A DNA stretch of 64,000 nt from Mycobacterium sp. Root135 (lineage in GTDB: Bacteria > Actinomycetota > Actinomycetes > Mycobacteriales > Mycobacteriaceae). Below the pieces are notes generated by a model, which did no database searches, was not told the origin of the DNA, and saw nothing but the letters and a program-made list of their open reading frames with translations. Every line of letters starts with the position of its first letter. Within the stretch, counting starts at the first letter, position 1. The DNA is taken from NCBI RefSeq assembly GCF_001426545.1, contig NZ_LMEZ01000009.1, positions 124,001 through 188,000 on the forward strand, given 5' to 3'. The position numbers and the translations under genes are program-made. This document shows positions 8,180 to 16,294 of this stretch, one piece after another.

Positions 8180-9708
8180 AGGGGTCCGATTACGCCTTCG
8201 GCGGCGCGGACCAGGGCGCCGGATCGGGCCAGCCCGACGGCGGCGGCGATCTCCGGTGCGAGGAAGCGATCAGGACCGGGTCCTTCGACGCGCTCCCGCA
8301 ATGCGGCGATCACCGCGCCCGTGGCCGGTGACGGCGTCAACGGTCGGCGCATGTCCAGACCCCTTGCAGCGGTGAGCACTTCGATCGCGAGCACGGTGGT
8401 GAGGCCGTCGACGGCGCGGCGCAACTTGCGGGCGGCCGACCAGCCCATGGAGACGTGGTCTTCCTGCATGGCCGACGACGGGATCGAGTCGGCGCTGGCG
8501 GGGTTGGCCAGTCGCTTGAGTTCGGAGACGATCCCGGCCTGGGTGTACTGCGCGATCATGTGGCCGCTGTCGACGCCCGGATCGTGGGCGAGGAACGGGT
8601 TGAGGCCGTGGCTGCGGTTGACGTCGAGGAAGCGGTCGGTGCGTCGCTCGCTGATGCTGGCGACGTCGGCCACCACGATCGCAAGGAAGTCGAGCACGTA
8701 GGCCACTGGCGCACCGTGGAAGTTGCCGTTGGACTCCACCCGACCGTCGAGCGTGACGACGGGATTGTCGATGACGCTGGCGAGTTCGCGTTCGGCGACC
8801 GTGCGGGCGTGCGCGGCGGTGTCGCGGGCCGCGCCGGCCACCTGGGGTGCGCAGCGCAGCGAATAGGCGTCCTGGACCCGCGTGCAGTCGGGGGTCTGGT
8901 GGCTGGCGACGACCCCGGAGCCCTCCAGCAGGCGGGTCATGTTGGCCGCGGCCGCCCCCTGTCCCGGGTGGGGCCGCAGCTGCTGAAGGTCGGCGGCGAA
9001 TACGCGGTCGGTGCCTAGCTGACCCTCGACGCTCATGGCGGCCGCGACGTCGGCCAGCCGCAGCAGGTGCTCGAGGTCGGCCAGCGCCAAGACCAGTTGA
9101 CCGAGCATTCCGTCGGTGCCGTTGATGAGGGCGAGGCCCTCCTTCTCCGCCAGCGTGACGGGGGATAGGCCATGCTCGGCCAGAGCGTGTGCCGACGGCT
9201 TGATCTCGCCGGATCGGGTGCGCACGTAACCCTCGCCCATCACCGAAAGTGCCACGTGCGCAAGGGGTGCCAGGTCACCGGAACAGCCGAGACTGCCGTA
9301 CTCGTGCACCACCGGCGTCAGCCCGGCCGAGATCAGGTCCGCATAGGCCTGGGCGGTCTCGCGGCGGACTCCGGTGCGTCCCGAGGCCAGCGTCGACAGC
9401 CGCAGCAGCATCATGGCGCGGATGACCTCGCGCTCGACCTCGGGGCCCGATCCCGCGGCGTGCGAGCGAATCAGACTGCGCTGCAGCTGGGTACGGCTCT
9501 CCTTGGGAATGTGTCGCGTCGCCAACGCGCCGAAGCCGGTCGAGACGCCGTACACCGGGGTCGGGTCGTTGGCCAGCGCCTCGATCGTCTCGCGGCTGGC
9601 GTCGACGGCGGCGGCCGACTCCGCTGAGAGCACCACCTGGGCGTCCTCGCGGGCGACTGCCACCACGTCGTCGAAGCTGACCGGTCCTATCCCGACGGTC
9701 ACGGTCAT
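8173..9708 (-). CDS. hutH: Histidine ammonia-lyase
   Basis: 511 residues from ATG 9708, which has AAGGAG eleven bases upstream. This gives the normal histidase length; an in-frame ATG at 9738 is less likely. The prosthetic MIO group would form from C142-S143-G144 in GSLGCSGDLAPLAH, with Cys in place of the more common Ala. YGVSTGFG near residue 53 supplies the conserved Tyr. The enzyme eliminates ammonia from L-histidine to give urocanate, the first step of histidine breakdown. No other hut genes lie nearby. A related aromatic amino acid lyase or aminomutase cannot be fully excluded, but the overall pattern is histidase. Confidence 0.88.
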   Translation of the reverse strand: MTVTVGIGPVSFDDVVAVAREDAQVVLSAESAAAVDASRETIEALANDPTPVYGVSTGFGALATRHIPKESRTQLQRSLIRSHAAGSGPEVEREVIRAMMLLRLSTLASGRTGVRRETAQAYADLISAGLTPVVHEYGSLGCSGDLAPLAHVALSVMGEGYVRTRSGEIKPSAHALAEHGLSPVTLAEKEGLALINGTDGMLGQLVLALADLEHLLRLADVAAAMSVEGQLGTDRVFAADLQQLRPHPGQGAAAANMTRLLEGSGVVASHQTPDCTRVQDAYSLRCAPQVAGAARDTAAHARTVAERELASVIDNPVVTLDGRVESNGNFHGAPVAYVLDFLAIVVADVASISERRTDRFLDVNRSHGLNPFLAHDPGVDSGHMIAQYTQAGIVSELKRLANPASADSIPSSAMQEDHVSMGWSAARKLRRAVDGLTTVLAIEVLTAARGLDMRRPLTPSPATGAVIAALRERVEGPGPDRFLAPEIAAAVGLARSGALVRAAEGVIGPLA

Positions 9709-9808
9709 GGGTGGCGACTCTCCTTCTGCGGGGGACACGGGGTCTGGCTAGCCCACCGTAGTCTCACCCGCTGAGGGGTCGGACACGATCGGTAAGCGAC
9801 GCTCGCGA

Positions 9809-10258
9809 TCAGGACGTGACGTCGGCCGGGCTCGCCTGACAGTGCTCGCACAAGCCCCAGAAGGTGACTTCGGCTTCGCGCACCAGGAATCCGTCGTTGC
9901 CGCTGGGGGTGAGGCATGGGGCCTGGCCGACCACGCAGTCGACGTCCTGCACCGCGCCGCACGAGTCGCAGACCAGGTGGTGATGGTTGTCGCCGATCCG
10001 CCGCTCGTACAGCGCGGCCGAGCCCGCCGGTTCGAACCGGCGGATCAAGCCAGCTCGCGTCAGGTCGTTGAGCACCATGTAGACCGCCTGCGGGGACGTA
10101 CCGGGCAGGTCGCCGGAGATGAGCGCGAACACCTTCTCCGCGGTGGCATGGGGGGAGGCTTCCAGGGCGCGGAGCACGGCCATGCGGCCCGAGGTGGCCC
10201 GCAGTGACGACCCGCGCAGTTCCTGTTTGTACCGGGTGTTCGCGTCTATGGCATCCAC
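9809..10258 (-). CDS. Fur-family metalloregulator (FurA-like)
   Basis: 149 residues. A winged-helix DNA-binding half (including SGRMAVLRALEASPHATA) is followed by the metal-binding half with GDNHHHLVCDSCG, the HHH-x2-C-x2-C pattern of Fur proteins. The C-terminal GLCEHCQ supplies a further Cys pair. The section from DNHHHLVC to APCLTPS resembles mycobacterial FurA. There is no katG beside it, unlike classic furA. Instead it is divergent from dps, so it probably represses dps, itself or both in response to iron or peroxide. Palindromes in the shared spacer fit that role. Confidence 0.88.
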   Translation of the reverse strand: MDAIDANTRYKQELRGSSLRATSGRMAVLRALEASPHATAEKVFALISGDLPGTSPQAVYMVLNDLTRAGLIRRFEPAGSAALYERRIGDNHHHLVCDSCGAVQDVDCVVGQAPCLTPSGNDGFLVREAEVTFWGLCEHCQASPADVTS

Positions 10259-10260
10259 GA

Positions 10261-10334
10261 GGTCAGCTTAGCATGACCTAACCAATGTGATGACTGAGTC
10301 GTTGTATTGACTCATTAAAAACAAGGCGTAGTCT
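10261..10334. promoter_or_regulatory. Candidate Fur operators and dps promoter
   Basis: Near the fur start, GGTCA (10261-10265) pairs with TGACC (10274-10278), within an AGCTTAGCATGACCTAA context. Closer to dps, TGAGTC (10295-10300) pairs with GACTCA (10309-10314). The second repeat overlaps the -35 of a good dps promoter, TTGACT (10307-10312), 16 bases, TAGTCT (10329-10334). A repressor bound here would block dps transcription. Confidence 0.5.
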
Positions 10335-10363
10335 TGTGACAGCTCGACCACCTAGGAGGAACG

Positions 10364-10852
10364 ATGACCATCACCAACCACGACGTTCTCGCCGGCGAAT
10401 TCGTCGCCTCGCCGACACTGGCCGCCGATCTGCAGACCGTGCTCGTCGGACTCCTGGAGTTGCAGAACCAGGCCAAGCAGGCGCACTGGACGCTCGTCGG
10501 CCCCAACTTCCGGTCCACCCATCTGGAACTCGACGAGCTCGTCGACGCCGCCCGCGAGTACGCCGATTCGGTCGCCGAGAGGATGCGCGCCCTCGAGTCC
10601 GTTCCCGACGGACGCACGGGCACCGTCGCCACGACCACCTCGCTGGAGGCCTTTCCCGCCGGTGAGGTCGGCGTCGAACGGGCGGTCGCCGTCATCGCCG
10701 ACCGAATCCTAGGAGTGGTCAACGTCATTCGTGCACTCCACGACGAGGTCGACGCTCAGGACCCGACGAGTGCGGACATCCTGCACACCATCCTCGAGGG
10801 GCTGGAGAAGCAGCGGTGGATGTTCACCGCCCAACTGCGCCACGTCTCCTAG
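10364..10852 (+). CDS. dps: Dps-type ferritin-like DNA-protection protein
   Basis: 162 residues, the usual Dps size. The ferroxidase ligands are visible as His in KQAHWTLVGPNF and Asp/Glu in HLELDELVDAARE. Dps dodecamers oxidise Fe(II) with hydrogen peroxide, store the iron and protect DNA in stress or stationary phase. It resembles the M. smegmatis Dps2 type. A perfect AGGAGG stands at 10353-10358. It is divergent from the Fur-like regulator, and its stop codon is immediately followed by the stop of the convergent monooxygenase gene. Confidence 0.92.
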   Translation: MTITNHDVLAGEFVASPTLAADLQTVLVGLLELQNQAKQAHWTLVGPNFRSTHLELDELVDAAREYADSVAERMRALESVPDGRTGTVATTTSLEAFPAGEVGVERAVAVIADRILGVVNVIRALHDEVDAQDPTSADILHTILEGLEKQRWMFTAQLRHVS

Positions 10853-12343
10853 TCAGGTGACGGTCGCCGCCTGGACCAGCGACCAGTAGGCGCGTTCGCG
10901 TTCGGTGTCGTCGTTCGAGGTGATGGCGCCGAACGCGGCGGCGTCGCGCGCGAACCGCTCCGCGGCGTCGGGCAGGGCGTCGGGGCCCTGCAGCCGGAAC
11001 TGGCTCGGGGCGAGCGGGCCGAACAGCAGTGCGCGGCGCAGCTCCGGCCAGTCGTCCACGCGTGGCTCGACCCCAGCAGCCCTCGCAAAACCCAACGCAG
11101 CCACGTTCATTCGGCTCTTCTGAGACAGGCCGCGCCTCGACTGGTAGAGCTGAACCGCGCGACGCTGATCGGCGTCCGTCGCCGCCGGGATCACGCCACC
11201 CCAGGTGTATGCGATCCACCTGGCCTGCAACTCCAACGGCACGAAGTATCCGCCCGATTGGTCCCACATTCCCAGGAACGCCAACCCGGGAAGATCGGGA
11301 TGGAAGGTGTGCCGGTCGGCGTCGAGGTGTACCGCGTCGAGGCCGACGAGCTTCTGAATCTCCTCGCTCAAATACGGCAGGCTGAGGTCGAACCCGGTAC
11401 CGAACACGATCCCGTCGAAGTCTTCGGCGTGCCCGTCGGCGAAGGTGACCGTGGTACCCGCGACGGACGTCATCCAGGGCCGCACCGTGATTCGACTCTC
11501 GGCGACCAGTGGCAGGTACTGCTGACTGAGCGTCACCCCGGCGGTGAAGAGCGACGGGTCGGGGGCGGGAGCACCGTACTGCTCGGGGCTGCCACCCGCT
11601 TCGACGACGATCTCCCTGAGCTGGCGGTCGACCTCGGAGGCGGGCAGTGTCTCGCTGGCGAGCACGCCGTACCGGGTGAAGATCCGATGGTCCGACGGTA
11701 CGCCTGCCGCGTACTTCGGCAGGACGTATCGCTGACGCCGCTGGGTGACGACCACCTTGTCCGCGCCCTGTTGGGCGAGCTCGGCGGCCACCTCGAGTGC
11801 GCTGACCGCGCAACCGGCGATCAGGATGCGCTTGCCGCGCAAGGGTTTCGACCCTCGGTATCGATACGTGGTCGAGGTGCCCGCGACGCCGGTGAAGGTG
11901 TCGAGCCCCGGCACGGCCGGGACCGCGGTGGCGTGGAACCGCCCGCTGGCCACCACTACGCGGTCGAATCGACTCTCGTCCCCGCCGTGGCGCAACATCC
12001 AGCCGTCGCCGTCCCGACCGAGGTGGTCGACCGCGGTGTCGAACCGGATCCGCGGTAACAGGCCGAACACCTGCGCATACCGCTGCAGGTAGTCGAGGAT
12101 CTCGGTGCCGGACGGGAAGACGTCGCGGCTGTGCGGCTCCAGATCGCTGAATGCGGTCAGGATGCGGCTGGTGTTGGTGTGCATGCCGGGCCACACCCCG
12201 CTCGCACCCGCCAAGCCGGCCCATTGGCCGCCGAGTTCGGCGCTCCGTTCGAAGATCGTCGGCTCGAATCCCTGCGACGCGAGCCACCGCGCCGCGACGA
12301 GGCCGCCGGGGCCCGCTCCAATTACGGCCACGTCTCCGGTCAT
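10853..12343 (-). CDS. Flavin-containing monooxygenase (FMO-like)
   Basis: About 496 residues, starting at MTGDVAVIGAGPGG. The FAD-binding GxGxxG is at the N-terminus, and a second dinucleotide motif for NADPH is seen in ILIAGCAVSALEVAAEL. The FMO fingerprint FxGxxxHxxxY appears as FTGVAGTSTTY, with Thr in place of the His. Family members hydroxylate or N/S-oxidise small substrates, or act as Baeyer-Villiger enzymes, using NADPH and oxygen; the substrate is unknown. It is divergent by 58 bases from the amidohydrolase gene, so they may share control. No clear ribosome site precedes the start, and in-frame alternatives exist upstream. Confidence 0.8.
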   Translation of the reverse strand: MTGDVAVIGAGPGGLVAARWLASQGFEPTIFERSAELGGQWAGLAGASGVWPGMHTNTSRILTAFSDLEPHSRDVFPSGTEILDYLQRYAQVFGLLPRIRFDTAVDHLGRDGDGWMLRHGGDESRFDRVVVASGRFHATAVPAVPGLDTFTGVAGTSTTYRYRGSKPLRGKRILIAGCAVSALEVAAELAQQGADKVVVTQRRQRYVLPKYAAGVPSDHRIFTRYGVLASETLPASEVDRQLREIVVEAGGSPEQYGAPAPDPSLFTAGVTLSQQYLPLVAESRITVRPWMTSVAGTTVTFADGHAEDFDGIVFGTGFDLSLPYLSEEIQKLVGLDAVHLDADRHTFHPDLPGLAFLGMWDQSGGYFVPLELQARWIAYTWGGVIPAATDADQRRAVQLYQSRRGLSQKSRMNVAALGFARAAGVEPRVDDWPELRRALLFGPLAPSQFRLQGPDALPDAAERFARDAAAFGAITSNDDTERERAYWSLVQAATVT

Positions 12344-12401
12344 CGGTACACCATCGCACTTTCGCAGGTCGGTCACGAGCTTCGGGGCGTAAGAAGGAAC
12401 G

Positions 12402-13406
12402 ATGCGCGTCATCACCGTCGAAGAGCACTTCCACCACCCGCAGTCGGTGGCGCGGGTCCTCGAGTTGTCGGGGGCGGGTCCGATCACCCCAGACGCCGGG
12501 TTCGGCGAGTTCCTCGGCACGTTCATGCCCGACCGCGAGTCCGCCGAACGCCTCGCAGGCAAACGCCTGGCCCACATGGACGGCGCCGGCATCGACGTCC
12601 AGGTGGTCTCCCACGGCGCGAACAGCCCGGGCAACCTGGCGCATCCCGATGCCGTCGAGCTGTGCCGCACGGTGAACGACGCCCTGGCTCAGCAGATCTC
12701 GGAGCACCCGACCCGATTTCGCGGTTTCGCGACGCTGCCGCTCTACGATCCCGCCACGGCGGCCGACGAGCTGCGGCGGTGCGTCGAGGAGCTGGGCTTC
12801 GTTGGGGCACTCACCCACGGCAGCATTGAGGGAGCGTTCCTCGACGACCCGAGGTTCGAGCCGGTCCTCGCGACGGCCGAGGCCGTCAACCGGCCGATCT
12901 ACGTTCACCCCGGCATGCCGGAGAAGGCGGTCTCGACGCCGTACTACGCAGGCGCCTGGCCCGCTGCGGTGCACTTCCTGTTCGCCGGCCCGGCGTTTGG
13001 CTGGCACGCCGAGGCGGGCATCCACGTCATCCGGCTCATTCTCTCCGGCGCGCTGGACAGGCACCCCAATCTCAAGCTGTTGAGCGGACATTGGGGTGAG
13101 TTGGTCGCGGGCTGGCTCGACCGCCTCGACGAGGTGGTCGGGTGGGCCGACCACCTGGACCGCGCACCCAGCGCCTACTACCGCGAGCAGGTGTGGGCGA
13201 CGCCGTCGGGGATGTTCAGCCAGAACCAGCTGAACTTCATCGTCGCCGAGATCGGTGCCGACCGGATCATCCACTCCGAGGACTATCCGTACGTGGTGCG
13301 GGACAACGTCTCCGCGTTCCTGGAGGAGGCCGATCTCACTGACGAGCAGCGCGGCGCGATCGCCCACGGCAACGCGGAGGCGCTGCTGGGGATATCAGGG
13401 GAGTAG
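12402..13406 (+). CDS. Amidohydrolase family (ACMSD-like) protein
   Basis: 334 residues with the metal-binding pattern of the amidohydrolase-2/ACMSD group. EEHFHHP at the N-terminus corresponds to the ExH or HxH site; later come YVHPGMPE, LLSGHWGE and HSEDYPY with the final Asp. Such enzymes decarboxylate or hydrolyse aromatic or related acids with a zinc or manganese centre. The position of Glu in place of the first His favours the decarboxylase branch. AAGGA lies just before the ATG. It is divergent from the FMO gene and overlaps the convergent GNAT-like gene by 12 bases. The pairing with a monooxygenase hints at degradation of an aromatic compound, which is inference only. Confidence 0.8.
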   Translation: MRVITVEEHFHHPQSVARVLELSGAGPITPDAGFGEFLGTFMPDRESAERLAGKRLAHMDGAGIDVQVVSHGANSPGNLAHPDAVELCRTVNDALAQQISEHPTRFRGFATLPLYDPATAADELRRCVEELGFVGALTHGSIEGAFLDDPRFEPVLATAEAVNRPIYVHPGMPEKAVSTPYYAGAWPAAVHFLFAGPAFGWHAEAGIHVIRLILSGALDRHPNLKLLSGHWGELVAGWLDRLDEVVGWADHLDRAPSAYYREQVWATPSGMFSQNQLNFIVAEIGADRIIHSEDYPYVVRDNVSAFLEEADLTDEQRGAIAHGNAEALLGISGE

Positions 13407-14336
13407 CAGGAAGACGTCGTCGAGCACCCGCGGCCTCCCGGCCCGCTCGGCCGTTCGGCGGGACACCTCGTTGAGCCGGTCGACGGTGCCGACCAACATC
13501 CGGTCGCCGTGATTGGCAGGACGGCTCGCCCAGGCGCGTTGAGCCGACGCGGCATAGCCGTGGCCGGCGTAGTCGGCGTCGACCACCTCTTCGTTGATCT
13601 CGTCGGCGTCGATCCAGCCGACCCGGCCGGGTGCCGCGGCGAAGACTCCGATGGCCTCGATCGCACTGTCGCACAGCATGATCGCCTGCAGCTGCCCGGC
13701 CGAATGCCACTCGCGCACGTCGTCCGGATCGGCCGGTGAGACGTTGCGCGCCAGGTCGGGATCGTCGACGGCCAACCGCTCGTAGCGGCGGCGGAGCATT
13801 GCGATCGCGTCGTCGACGTCCTCGAACGGCGCCAGCGACACTCGTCCGTCCGGTGCGGGCATGTCGCGGTATCGGGCGAGGTGAACACCGCAGTCCAGCA
13901 GCACCCGCGGGCCGCACAGGGTGCCGGGCCGCGCCCGCAGTCGCGCGAATCGTGCCGCGAACGGCGACCATTCACGGTGGACGCAGTCCCGAAGGGCGTC
14001 GAGGTCGTCGAAGTCGTGCCCGACCACCTCGACGAAGGGCCTGCCGACGTCGCGCCCGTAGAAGCGAATCCCGCCGAGAAGGGCGCCGCGTGACGTCTCG
14101 ACGACGCGGTGCGCGTAGTCGTCCGGCTCGACGCCAGGCAAGCTCACGTGATCGGTGAACACGCTGACATAGGCGGGATCGTCGACCTTCGCGAACTCGC
14201 CATCCAGCCAGTCGGCCACCAGAAGCGCGCCGCGCCGACCGAACAGGGTGAGCGCAAGCTCGCGCTGCTCTCGTAGCGAGCCGTCGAGAAGCCGCTGGTA
14301 GACCCGGGATTGCTGCATCGGGGACGAGAGTGCCAC
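13395..14336 (-). CDS. GNAT-like protein of unknown function
   Basis: 313 residues from GTG 14336; ATG 14318 is an equally good start and neither has a clear ribosome site. The C-terminal third (GWIDADEINEEVVDADYAG, then GYAASAQRAW) has the layout of an N-acetyltransferase domain, with a glycine-containing loop in the acetyl-CoA position. The N-terminal half contains FYGRDVGRPFVEVVGHDF and is not recognised. It probably acylates a small molecule or protein, but no substrate is suggested. The 3' end overlaps the amidohydrolase gene by 12 bases. Confidence 0.55.
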   Translation of the reverse strand: MALSSPMQQSRVYQRLLDGSLREQRELALTLFGRRGALLVADWLDGEFAKVDDPAYVSVFTDHVSLPGVEPDDYAHRVVETSRGALLGGIRFYGRDVGRPFVEVVGHDFDDLDALRDCVHREWSPFAARFARLRARPGTLCGPRVLLDCGVHLARYRDMPAPDGRVSLAPFEDVDDAIAMLRRRYERLAVDDPDLARNVSPADPDDVREWHSAGQLQAIMLCDSAIEAIGVFAAAPGRVGWIDADEINEEVVDADYAGHGYAASAQRAWASRPANHGDRMLVGTVDRLNEVSRRTAERAGRPRVLDDVFLLLP

Positions 14337-14415
14337 GGACCGCGGCGGGTGGCCATCGAATTTTTCACCAGCGCGGATCGCGCGCGATGGGGCAGTTGGG
14401 CTTTATCGTGTCGCT

Positions 14416-15255
14416 GTGCCGGAGATGGATCGTCGAAACCTTCTTTTCATGTCGGGGCTGGGCCTGTTGGCCGCAGCGATCCCGCTACCCACCGCGGGCG
14501 CCGCACCGCCGGCACCCGGCCCGGTACCAGGACCGCCGGAGACGGCCACCCCCGCGTTCCTGTTCCACGACGAGTTCGACGGACCGGCCGGTTCGGCACC
14601 CGACCCGTCGAAGTGGACGGTCGCCACCGCCCGCGAGACCATCAAGAATCCGGTGTTCTGGGACCGCCCCGAGAACATGGGGCAGTACCGCAACGACCGC
14701 CGCAACGTCTTCCTGGACGGCAACTCCAACCTCGTCATTCGCGCGACGAAGGAGAACGGAAAGTACTTCAGCGGCAAGCTCACCGGGACGTGGCGCGGCG
14801 GCATCGGCCTGACGTGGGAGGCCCGGGTGAAGTTCGACTGCCTGACGCTGGGCTGCTGGCCCGCGTGGTGGCTGCTCAACAACGATCCGGCCCGCGGCGG
14901 TGAGATCGACGTCGTCGAGTGGTACGGCAACGACAGCTGGCCGTCGGGGTCGACGGTTCACGCCCGGCTGGACGGGACGTCGTTCGCCACCCAGCCATTC
15001 GAGGTGGACAGCGCGTGGCACGTCTGGCGCTGCACCTGGACCGACGCCGGGATGTACTTCTGGCGCGACTACGCCCCGGGTATGGAGCCGTATTTCACCG
15101 TTCCGGCGAACTCGCTCGACGATTGGCCGTTCAACGACCCGGGCTACCAGCTGTCCCCGATGCTCAACCTGGCGGTGGCCGGCTCAGGAGGCGGAGATCC
15201 CGCCGGCGGCACGTATCCGGCGGACATGCTCGTCGACTGGGTCCGCGTCTGGTGA
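14416..15255 (+). CDS. Secreted GH16 beta-glucanase-like protein (Rv0315-like)
   Basis: 279 residues. The twin-arginine leader begins MPEMDRRNLLFMSGLG and continues through a hydrophobic stretch to an Ala-Pro-rich linker. The GH16 catalytic motif ExDxxE is present as GGEIDVVEWYG, with the nucleophile and acid/base Glu. Trp-rich surroundings and the closing DMLVDWVRVW are typical of laminarinase-like GH16 enzymes. It should hydrolyse beta-1,3-glucans outside the cell after Tat export. The whole protein resembles M. tuberculosis Rv0315. The start is GTG 14416, with ATG 14425 as an alternative. Confidence 0.88.
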   Translation: MPEMDRRNLLFMSGLGLLAAAIPLPTAGAAPPAPGPVPGPPETATPAFLFHDEFDGPAGSAPDPSKWTVATARETIKNPVFWDRPENMGQYRNDRRNVFLDGNSNLVIRATKENGKYFSGKLTGTWRGGIGLTWEARVKFDCLTLGCWPAWWLLNNDPARGGEIDVVEWYGNDSWPSGSTVHARLDGTSFATQPFEVDSAWHVWRCTWTDAGMYFWRDYAPGMEPYFTVPANSLDDWPFNDPGYQLSPMLNLAVAGSGGGDPAGGTYPADMLVDWVRVW

Positions 15256-15396
15256 CGTGCCGGCAGCGCGTCTCACAAGCACTGCCTCGTGAGCACCGTC
15301 ACGCCGGCTAGTTCGGCTCGTGGTGGAATAAAAACCCGCTTCCATTCGTCCGTTACTACGAAGGACTAATGAACGTTTGGAAGAAGGAGCAACCCC

Positions 15397-15636
15397 ATGA
15401 GTTCCAGTAGCACAAGGACGTTCGCGGCGATCGCCGGTGGCGCCATGGTCACCCTCGGCATCGTCGGCGCGACCATCGCCCAAGCCGCGCCGGGCGCCGT
15501 AGCCGACTCCGAGATGTCCACGGGGACCACCAGCACGGTCACCACCGCGCCGGGAACGCCACCGATCCCGATGGCCCAGCCCGGCATCAAGGGACCGGCA
15601 CCCCTGCCCGTCGAAGAGCAGGGTCTGCCCGGCTGA
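15397..15636 (+). CDS. Small secreted Pro/Thr-rich protein
   Basis: 79 residues preceded by GAAGGAG. A Sec signal peptide is clear: a polar start (MSSSSTRTF), a hydrophobic core (AAIAGGAMVTLGIVGA) and an Ala cleavage region (IAQAAPG). The mature part of about 45 residues is rich in Thr, Pro and Ala and has no cysteines. The function is unknown; many mycobacteria carry small exported proteins of this sort. It is preceded by an AT-rich patch (around 15326-15340) that may hold its promoter, and followed by a hairpin terminator. Confidence 0.7.
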   Translation: MSSSSTRTFAAIAGGAMVTLGIVGATIAQAAPGAVADSEMSTGTTSTVTTAPGTPPIPMAQPGIKGPAPLPVEEQGLPG

Positions 15637-15658
15637 GTCTCAGCACTCGAGGTAGGTC

Positions 15659-15690
15659 GACGGCCCTGGCAGTGGTACGCCGGGGCCGTC
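15659..15690. terminator. Hairpin terminator after the small secreted protein gene
   Basis: GACGGCCC (15659-15666) is complementary to GGGCCGTC (15683-15690). It lies 22 bases past the stop codon of the small secreted protein and before the end of the convergent DNA-binding gene, so it may act on both. Confidence 0.55.
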
Positions 15691-15769
15691 GTCATGTCGG
15701 GCACCGTCGTAAATTTCGGGCTAAGCGCCGGGCGGCGAGGCCTTCGAATCAGCTGGTGACGACGGTGCC

Positions 15770-16042
15770 TTACCGGGATGGCCAGTCGAACGCCTTCTTG
15801 CGGAACCTTTGGTAGGCATTGCCGCGAGCAATGCCGAGCGCCGCGCCGATCTGGCCCCATCCGGCGCCCAGCGCACGGGCCGCGTCCACTGCGCTCTGCA
15901 GCTCGCTCTGGATCCGTTCGAGACTGCCCAGGGCCCCGGACTGCTTGGCTGCGGCGAGTTCCCGGCCGGCGGCGGCGACGTCTTCCAGCGCTGCAGCCAC
16001 CACGGCAGGATCTGGATCGATGGTCGTGTCGGCAGGGGTCAT
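15770..16042 (-). CDS. Small helix-turn-helix protein
   Basis: 90 residues from ATG 16042, which has AGGGAGA about eight bases upstream. An acidic N-terminus and a helical middle are followed by a helix-turn-helix-like segment, GAGWGQIGAALGIARGNAY, with a basic tail (QRFRKKAF). Such short proteins are widespread in mycobacteria and are usually annotated as putative DNA-binding proteins. It is divergent from the ketosynthase gene across 252 bases that contain palindromes, so it may regulate itself or that gene. Confidence 0.7.
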   Translation of the reverse strand: MTPADTTIDPDPAVVAAALEDVAAAGRELAAAKQSGALGSLERIQSELQSAVDAARALGAGWGQIGAALGIARGNAYQRFRKKAFDWPSR

Positions 16043-16081
16043 GTGATCATCTCCCTTCGCTTGGCAAACCGTATCGCGTCG

Positions 16082-16137
16082 AACACGGCACTGTCGAGTG
16101 ACGACATTGTGACATACCTGCAGGTGATAGCCGTGTT
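16082..16137. promoter_or_regulatory. Nested palindromes in the HTH/ketosynthase spacer
   Basis: AACACGGC (16082-16089) is complementary to GCCGTGTT (16130-16137), and between them lies the perfect palindrome ACCTGCAGGT (16116-16125). These sit in the 252-base gap between the HTH gene and the ketosynthase gene and could be an operator for the HTH protein. The rest of the gap shows nothing recognisable. Confidence 0.35.
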
Positions 16138-16294
16138 GCTCAGATGAGCAGTCGACCTCGTGGTGTATCTGGCAATCGGCGGGAGTGTCATCCAACGAGG
16201 TCGTGGGGCGCGGTGAGACGGCCAATCCCATCCCCGTGTCAGACCCCGGGACGAGGGACGGGAGAATCGACTCGACACTCGAAGAGAGGCTCCC

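Noticed and set aside
10824..13367. 847-codon minus-strand frame across the FMO and amidohydrolase genes
   Set aside because: Low-complexity Arg/His/Gly composition and antisense to two clear genes with catalytic motifs.
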